NCBI GenBank assembly: GCA_002402825.1
Contig: DHGP01000028.1
Span: 62,001 to 126,000 of the forward strand
DNA length: 64,000 nucleotides
Source of the DNA: Firmicutes bacterium UBA4795
GTDB taxonomy: Bacteria; Bacillota; Desulfotomaculia; Desulfotomaculales; Nap2-2B
Reading direction: 5' to 3'
Numbering within the stretch: the stretch's first letter is position 1; each line of letters opens with the position of its first letter. Under the pieces are notes generated by a model. The model had not been told where the DNA came from, ran no database searches, and saw only the letters and a list, made by a program, of their open reading frames with translations. The position numbers were made by a program, and so were the translations under genes. Positions 58,947 to 64,000 of this stretch are shown here, in pieces.

Positions 58947-59519
58947 TTACTTTCCAGTTAGCAGTCTAATCCTTTGCGGGGGCCAATAAATTAAAATGGC
59001 TTTACCTACTACGTATTTCTGGGGTAAAGGTCCCCAAACGCGGCTGTCATCACTATTATTGCGGTTATCACCCAGCGCAAGATAATGGCCCGGCGGCACT
59101 ATTATCGGACCAAAATCATTAAAGCATAGCCCTGCCGGCAGGTATTCCTCCGGTACTTGCTGGTTATTAATGTAAAGCTTACTGTTTTTAAGGGTTACTG
59201 TTTCCCCGCCAAAAGCAATTAGTCTTTTAACGAAATCACGGCTTGGGTCCAAAGGGTATTTAAAAACAATAATATCACCCCGTTGGGGAGACCAGAAATG
59301 GTAATTAAATTTACTGACAATAATGCGGTCGCCTACCTGCAGGGTAGGCTCCATGGAACCCGAGGGAATAAAAAAAGGTTGAATGATAAAAATCCTGATC
59401 ACCACGGCTAGCAAAACCGCTACAATTATTGATTCCATAAATTCATAAAAGGCTGATTTTTTAGTCACTTGCGTTTCGACTCTTCTGGTTATCCCCTCAC
59501 CAGATTTTACTTTCTCCAT
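58947..59519 (-). CDS. lepB: Signal peptidase I
   Basis: 190 residues. One N-terminal membrane helix (about 30-48, IIVAVLLAVVIRIFI), catalytic Ser55 in IPSGSMEPTL and Lys98 in SRDFVKRL, and the C-terminal GDNRNNSDDSRVWGPL box. Its last 17 codons and the following spacer occur as a second copy at 56.1 kb on the TolC-like gene. Confidence 0.94.
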   Translation of the reverse strand: MEKVKSGEGITRRVETQVTKKSAFYEFMESIIVAVLLAVVIRIFIIQPFFIPSGSMEPTLQVGDRIIVSKFNYHFWSPQRGDIIVFKYPLDPSRDFVKRLIAFGGETVTLKNSKLYINNQQVPEEYLPAGLCFNDFGPIIVPPGHYLALGDNRNNSDDSRVWGPLPQKYVVGKAILIYWPPQRIRLLTGK

Positions 59520-59665
59520 AATTTACTTCAATTTACCTCCCGGCTGACCTAAAACTAACCTCAGCTTTCAGCCATCAACATTTTTAACTCTGCTGACAAC
59601 TTAACTCTTGATCGCTGGACGCTGAATAATTACAAATTTTTATTTATGGATATGTTAAGGGCAAA

Positions 59666-60010
59666 TTACCGGCGTTCCTTAAGGCGGGCTGCTTTACCTT
59701 TAAGCTTACGCAGATAATAAAGTCTGGCTTGCCGTACACTTGAGCGTCTTACTATCTCAAGGCGCTCAATTTTTGGTGAATGAAGAGGAAAGGTTCTTTC
59801 CGCGCCAATCCCGTACGAAACCCGGCGGACGGTGAAGGTTTCGTTTAAACCTCCCCCTCTTCGTCTAATTACAACCCCTTCAAACATTTGCAGCCGCTCG
59901 CGTCCGCCCTCGACTACTTTTACGTGTACTCTTATAGTATCCCCGGGCCGAAATTCAGGTAAATTTTTCTTTATCTGTTCTTGCTCTAAAAAACTAATTA
60001 AATTCACCAA
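59666..60010 (-). CDS. rplS: Ribosomal protein L19
   Basis: 114 residues, 50S protein at the subunit interface: FRPGDTIRVHVKVVEGGRER, FEGVVIRRRGGGLNETFTVR, PLHSPKIERLEIVRR. Follows trmD in the conserved rpsP-rimM-trmD-rplS order. A 146-nt gap before lepB shows no clear gene. Confidence 0.97.
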   Translation of the reverse strand: MVNLISFLEQEQIKKNLPEFRPGDTIRVHVKVVEGGRERLQMFEGVVIRRRGGGLNETFTVRRVSYGIGAERTFPLHSPKIERLEIVRRSSVRQARLYYLRKLKGKAARLKERR

Positions 60011-60047
60011 TCACGCCGTCCTTCCTAAGCTTAGTATATGAGGCTGG

Positions 60048-60818
60048 CTATTCTAAATTTAATTTTTTTAAAAAAGATAAAACTTCCTTAAGTACTTCTT
60101 TATCTTCTTTAGCTAGTAAAGCTGGATTTAAAAGTTCGGGACGCCTTTCCAGGGTTCGGAGCAACGCTTGCTTCTTTCGCCAACGCCGGACTTTTTCGTG
60201 ATGCCCGCTTAAAAGAACCTCGGGAACAGCGTAACCCCGGTAAACCGGCGGCCGCGTATATTGAGGGTACTCAAGTAGACCTTGCTGAAAAGTTTCTTCT
60301 TGCAAAGAATCACTTTTTCCCAACGTGCCTGGGATTAACCGGCTCACTGCGTCAACCACAAGCGCCGCCGGCAGTTCACCTCCGGTAAGGACATAATCCC
60401 CAATAGATATTTCATCGGTTACCAAATGTTCTCTAACGCGTTCATCAACCCCTTCGTAATGGCCGCAAATTAAAACTAAATGTTCTTCCCTTGCCAGCTC
60501 ACTCGCCAGGGTCTGACTAAAAACCAATCCGGTTGGACAAAGTAAAATAACCCGTCCTAAAGAACTACGCTGACTTTTTAGCCAGTCTATGGCTTCAAAA
60601 AATGGTTGGGGGGCCATCACCATTCCCGCCCCTCCGCCATAAGGGGTATCATCTACACTGCGATGCTTATTACGGGAAAAGTCACGCAAATTTATTAAAT
60701 TTATGATCAGCAATCCCTTTTCCTGCGCCCTTTTAATAATGCTGGCGCTAAAAGGACCATCAAACATTTCGGGAAAAATAGTAAGAATATCAATAATCAC
60801 GTAACCACCAAATACCAC
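60048..60818 (-). CDS. trmD: tRNA (guanine-N1)-methyltransferase
   Basis: SPOUT methyltransferase making m1G37 to prevent +1 frameshifting. 256 residues; MFDGPFSASIIKRAQEKG, DDTPYGGGAGMVM, GHYEGVDERV, DEISIGDYVLTGGELPA knot and the C-terminal RRPELL basic region. Confidence 0.96.
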   Translation of the reverse strand: MVFGGYVIIDILTIFPEMFDGPFSASIIKRAQEKGLLIINLINLRDFSRNKHRSVDDTPYGGGAGMVMAPQPFFEAIDWLKSQRSSLGRVILLCPTGLVFSQTLASELAREEHLVLICGHYEGVDERVREHLVTDEISIGDYVLTGGELPAALVVDAVSRLIPGTLGKSDSLQEETFQQGLLEYPQYTRPPVYRGYAVPEVLLSGHHEKVRRWRKKQALLRTLERRPELLNPALLAKEDKEVLKEVLSFLKKLNLE

Positions 60819-60840
60819 TAACTTAATTTCTGTCAGATTA

Positions 60841-61368
60841 TTAATTAAATAAACCTGGAAGCGGTTTAACCACCAGGCGCTTGTTTTTTAAGTCAACTTC
60901 TTTAACCACTTGCTTTAAAGCTGGAATTAATATAGACCGGTTAATGTTTTGTGCCTCAACCACGTAAACATCATTGGCCCCGGTTTTTAATACGTCCTGA
61001 ACTTTTCCCAAGTACTCTCCCCCGGTCGTGTAAACCTCAAGGTTAATAAGCTCAAATACATAAAAGGTATCCGGCGGTAAGCTTACCAACTGATTCTTGG
61101 TTACCTGAAGTAAAGCGCCCTTTAAGTTTGCCGCGGTGTTCATCTCGTTTACTTTCTTAAACTTTAAAATAATGTACTTTTTATGAGGATATGCCCTTTC
61201 AATTTGGTATTTGCTTCTTTTTGCTCCGGAAAATACAATCACTTGTTCCATTTTATAAAAACGTTCCGGAAAGTCAGTCAACGGCAACACCCGCACGCAT
61301 CCTTTGTTGCCCTGAGTATTAACAATCTTACCAATGGTAATGTACTCTTCATCCATTTCCTCTACCAA
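60841..61368 (-). CDS. rimM: 16S rRNA processing protein RimM
   Basis: 175 residues; N-terminal RimM domain (ITIGKIVNTQGNKGCVRVLP) and PRC-barrel (YTTGGEYLGKVQDVLKTGANDVYVV). Assists 30S head assembly by binding S19. Confidence 0.94.
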   Translation of the reverse strand: MVEEMDEEYITIGKIVNTQGNKGCVRVLPLTDFPERFYKMEQVIVFSGAKRSKYQIERAYPHKKYIILKFKKVNEMNTAANLKGALLQVTKNQLVSLPPDTFYVFELINLEVYTTGGEYLGKVQDVLKTGANDVYVVEAQNINRSILIPALKQVVKEVDLKNKRLVVKPLPGLFN

Positions 61369-61373
61369 TCAAT

Positions 61374-61613
61374 TTAGACAATGTCCACCACTACTTTTTT
61401 ATTTTGTTTGGTGGCGGCTGCTTTAGCTAAAATACGAATAGCCCGGGCAATACGGCCTTGTTTGCCAATTACTTTTCCCATATCCTCTGGGGCCACTTTT
61501 AATTCTATAAAACAAGATTTTTCTTTCTCGGTCATATTTACTACAACCTTTTCCGGTTCATCAACTAAAGCTTTGGCCAGAATTTCAACCAATTCTTTCA
61601 CTTGAAAGCGCAC
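61374..61613 (-). CDS. khpA: KH-domain RNA-binding protein (YlqC/KhpA)
   Basis: 79 residues; KH type motif VAPEDMGKVIGKQGRIARAI with the GKQG loop. Conserved between rpsP and rimM in Firmicutes. Forms an RNA-binding complex with KhpB in related bacteria. Confidence 0.93.
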   Translation of the reverse strand: MRFQVKELVEILAKALVDEPEKVVVNMTEKEKSCFIELKVAPEDMGKVIGKQGRIARAIRILAKAAATKQNKKVVVDIV

Positions 61614-61676
61614 CTCCCTCGAAAATAGTTGGCGGTCGTCATGGAATGAACGAACATTTTCACGGACGACGCTCTA

Positions 61677-61916
61677 TTAAATGAGTCCGGCTTTATTAAA
61701 TAAGACCCGGGTAGTAGGAGTTAACTGGGCTCCATTTTTTAACCAGTATAAAGCTTTTTCTTGATTAATTTTAACTTCAGCCGGTTCTTTCAGCGGGTTG
61801 TAATAACCAATTTCTTCAATAAAACGTCCGTCACGCGGTGCACGTACGTCAGCAACCACAATACGATAAAAAGGCTTCTTTTTTTTCCCCATGCGCCGCA
61901 ATCTTATTTTCACCAT
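61677..61916 (-). CDS. rpsP: Ribosomal protein S16
   Basis: 79 residues: VKIRLRRMGKKKKPFYRIVV, DGRFIEEIGYYNPL, ALYWLKNGAQLTPTTRVL. Sits right after ffh. Confidence 0.97.
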   Translation of the reverse strand: MVKIRLRRMGKKKKPFYRIVVADVRAPRDGRFIEEIGYYNPLKEPAEVKINQEKALYWLKNGAQLTPTTRVLFNKAGLI

Positions 61917-61972
61917 TTAACTAAGATTAACCTCCTTATTATCCAGCGTTTCCATAATTTAAGTTCTAAATC

Positions 61973-63343
61973 CTAAAACAAAGACTTTCCTTTTTTGCCT
62001 GGCAGTAATGTACCTGGCACTGGTTTGCCTTTTCCCTTGACCCCTTTTTCTAACTCTACAAATTGTTTCATCATTTTTTTAGTTTGTTCAAATTGCTTAA
62101 TCACCCGGTTTACCTCCTGAATAGTTGTACCACTCCCCAGGGCAATCCGCCGCCGCCGGCTTCCGTTAATTTCGTGGGAATGTTGTCTTTCCCACCTGGT
62201 CATAGAGTTAATCACTGCCTCCACGTAAACCAGCTCTTTGTCATCTATTTCCAGTTCTTTAAGCTTTTTGATGTTCCCCAGACCTGGAATCAAACTGATA
62301 ATTTGCTGCAGCGGTCCTAATTTTTTAACCTCCCGCAATTGCTCTAAGAAATCATTAAGGTCAAATTCCGCCTTACGGATTTTTTTATTTAGTTTAGCCA
62401 CCTGTTCGGCGTCAAAAGTAGCCTGGGCTTTTTCCACCAGCGTAAGGACATCACCCATACCTAAAATACGGTCGGCCATACGGACGGGGTGAAAAGGTTC
62501 CAAAGCATCCAACTTTTCCCCCACCCCAATAAATTTTATAGGACAACCGGTAACCGTTTTCACTGATAAGGCTGCCCCACCCCGGGTATCTCCGTCCAGT
62601 TTAGTTAGGATTACCCCGTCCAATCCTAATCGTCGGTGAAAGGTTTCGGCTATGTTAACGGCTACTTGACCGGTCATGGCGTCAACAACCAGTAATATTT
62701 CGTGGGGGTGAACTTTAGTCTTAATGGTCTCAAGCTCAGTCATTAGTTCGTCATCAATGTGAAGCCGCCCTGCCGTATCAAAAAGCAAAACGTCCTTTCC
62801 CGTTTTAACCGCCTGCTCTACCGCTTGAGAGGCAATATTCACCGGTTTTTGGTTTGGTTGACCCGTAAAAACCGGCAAATTTAATTGCTGACCCAAAACT
62901 TGCAACTGCTTGATGGCCGCAGGACGGTATATATCCAAAGCAACCAACAAAGGCTGCCGGCCCTGCCTATGCAACATATTGGCCAGTTTAGCCGCGGTGG
63001 TAGTTTTCCCTGAGCCGTGTAAACCTACCAACATGACTATAGTGGGAGGTTTTGAGGAAAGATTAATTTTTGCTTGAACCCCTCCCATTAACTGGGTCAA
63101 TTCATCATGGACAATCTTAATTACCTGCTGGGCTGGGGTTAAACTAGCCAGTATTTCTTGACCAAGGGCACGTTCCTTAACGCGGGTAATGAAATCCTTT
63201 ACCACCTGGAAATTTACATCTGCCTCCAGCAACGCCCGGCGTACCTCGCGCATAGCTTCATCAATGTCGGCAGAAGTCAGGCGGCCCTTGTTCCTTAACT
63301 TATGAAAAACACCCTGTAATCTTTCCGCTAAATTAGCAAAAAT
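61973..63343 (-). CDS. ffh: Signal recognition particle protein Ffh, probable ATT start
   Basis: SRP GTPase for co-translational targeting. From the first ATG (63253) the N domain would be cut; the frame continues upstream as FANLAERLQGVFHKLRNKGR and LTSADIDEAM, the standard N-domain start, to an ATT at 63341-63343 (an ATA precedes it and a TGA lies two codons further). GGGGTG is 7 nt upstream of the ATT and the predicted promoter begins transcription only about 30 nt upstream. This gives 456 residues: NG domain (GLHGSGKTTTAAKLA, DTAGRLH, TKLDGD) and the M domain ending GKPVPGTLLPGKKGK. ATT initiation is inferred. Confidence 0.9.
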   Translation of the reverse strand: MFANLAERLQGVFHKLRNKGRLTSADIDEAMREVRRALLEADVNFQVVKDFITRVKERALGQEILASLTPAQQVIKIVHDELTQLMGGVQAKINLSSKPPTIVMLVGLHGSGKTTTAAKLANMLHRQGRQPLLVALDIYRPAAIKQLQVLGQQLNLPVFTGQPNQKPVNIASQAVEQAVKTGKDVLLFDTAGRLHIDDELMTELETIKTKVHPHEILLVVDAMTGQVAVNIAETFHRRLGLDGVILTKLDGDTRGGAALSVKTVTGCPIKFIGVGEKLDALEPFHPVRMADRILGMGDVLTLVEKAQATFDAEQVAKLNKKIRKAEFDLNDFLEQLREVKKLGPLQQIISLIPGLGNIKKLKELEIDDKELVYVEAVINSMTRWERQHSHEINGSRRRRIALGSGTTIQEVNRVIKQFEQTKKMMKQFVELEKGVKGKGKPVPGTLLPGKKGKSLF

Positions 63344-63380
63344 TATTTTTCACCCCGTTAGCGTGTTTTCTAACGCCACG

Positions 63381-63409
63381 ATTGTAATTGATTAAAAGAA
63401 TATTGTCAA
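63381..63409 (-). promoter_or_regulatory. Sigma-A promoter of the ffh-rpsP-trmD operon
   Basis: Minus strand TTGACA (63404-63409), 17 nt, TACAAT (63381-63386). A small hairpin (CGTTAG / CTAACG, 63357-63376) sits between promoter and ribosome binding site. Drives ffh, rpsP, khpA, rimM, trmD, rplS and perhaps lepB-rbgA-yraN. Confidence 0.75.
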
Positions 63410-63495
63410 GGAAAAGAACGTAAACAGTTTTTTCTTTAAATTTACTAACTAACCTCTAATATTTACCATCTTTATTTTTCAATTATGCCTTTTTC

Positions 63496-63891
63496 TTAGT
63501 TGTTCAAGGCCGGCTCATGAGTTGCAGCCACTTCTTTTTCTGCTTTGTTCGATGCTTTGCCCCGCGGCTTATATACCTCCACTGGCTTAGCATAAAAAGG
63601 AGAACGCCATTTATAAATTAAATCTATGGCTTTGCGGGGGCAAATATCCACGCAAACCTCGCAAACAATACAACGGGCCGGGTAAAAGGTTAACTCATTT
63701 TTTTCTTTATCCATACTAATGGCTTCGGCCGGGCAGCGCCGGACACAGGTACCGCAAAGGGTACATTTATCTTCGTTAAAGCTGACCTGACCGCGCGCGT
63801 GTTCAAAAGGTTCACGCACCTCGACCGGGTAAAGCCGGGTGGCGGGTCCCCCAAAAAAATTTTTTAAAATTGTAGGTAACATCCAGGGCAT
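63496..63891 (-). CDS. 4Fe-4S ferredoxin subunit of an Ech/CO-linked hydrogenase-type complex
   Basis: 131 residues with two 4Fe-4S motifs, CTLCGTCVRRCP and CIVCEVCVDICP (about 42-91). The N-terminal PATRLYPVEVREPFEHARGQ is typical of the EchF/NuoI-like subunit of energy-converting [NiFe] hydrogenases. The rest of the operon would lie upstream, beyond the right edge. AAAGGAG about 10 nt upstream. Confidence 0.75.
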   Translation of the reverse strand: MPWMLPTILKNFFGGPATRLYPVEVREPFEHARGQVSFNEDKCTLCGTCVRRCPAEAISMDKEKNELTFYPARCIVCEVCVDICPRKAIDLIYKWRSPFYAKPVEVYKPRGKASNKAEKEVAATHEPALNN

Positions 63892-64000
63892 TGGCTAAAA
63901 ACTCCTTTCCCAAGGTGTTTTATTCAAAGTAGAAACATTTTATTTTATATTTAAAAAAATCTAAGTTTTGTTAAAATCTTATTTTAATTAATTCTTGACT

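Overview
The window reads as one contiguous chromosomal piece of an anaerobic, endospore-forming, AT-rich Clostridia-type Firmicute (Peptococcaceae/Desulfotomaculum-like by overall gene content; this placement is an inference). Supporting evidence: an uninterrupted sporulation sigma factor sigK, futalosine-route menaquinone genes, activators of 2-hydroxyacyl-CoA dehydratases, a dense CoA-thioester catabolic block, an Ech/CO-linked hydrogenase-type ferredoxin at the right edge, strong AGGAGG-type ribosome binding sites and Gram-positive ribosomal/SRP gene order.

Layout. 0-6 kb: ilvN, a class I aminotransferase, an NDP-forming acyl-CoA synthetase and a SirB1/TPR protein. 6-13.1 kb: a leftward menaquinone operon in transcription order hepS-like, ubiE, ubiD, ubiA, mqnE, mqnA, mqnC. 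13.2-17.4 kb: speD with its own promoter and terminator, then a phosphatase-like membrane protein with a family 4 glycosyltransferase. 17.5-25 kb: tRNA-Pro, sigK, radC, greA, lysS and a two-gene CoA-dehydratase activation pair. 25-30 kb: TPR protein, CaiB-type CoA-transferase, HIT protein, pyrE, tRNA-Leu, htpX. 30-43.9 kb: a leftward beta-oxidation block with three thiolase/Zn-OB-fold pairs, two SDRs, enoyl-CoA hydratase, acyl-CoA dehydrogenase, CoA-transferases, an amidohydrolase and a 5'-truncated 3-hydroxyacyl-CoA dehydrogenase; its composition recalls the bbs operon of benzylsuccinate beta-oxidation. 44-48.5 kb: old-yellow-enzyme, cysK, pyrR, pyrK, pyrD. 48.6-55.5 kb: HAD phosphatase, Zn-ribbon protein, an HTH regulator with a palindromic operator, then an 878-residue fusion of a class III aminotransferase with a cyanobacterial-type acyl-ACP reductase; followed by decayed genes and tRNA-His. 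55.5-63.4 kb: GNAT, TolC-like, yraN, rbgA, lepB, rplS, trmD, rimM, KH protein, rpsP, ffh. 63.5 kb: ferredoxin subunit.

The most notable items are the acyl-ACP reductase/aminotransferase fusion (predicted acyl thioester to aldehyde to amine), ATT start codons inferred for ubiE and ffh, a deleted duplicate of the rbgA-lepB junction that has fused the last codons of lepB onto a TolC-like gene, and several families of short mobile or palindromic repeats. These repeats shape gene ends: they add C-terminal tails to MqnE, UbiE and RbgA, truncate an S23 four-helix-bundle gene, and lie next to a broken dehydrogenase gene.

All calls come from reading the sequence and recalled family knowledge; no database search was run.
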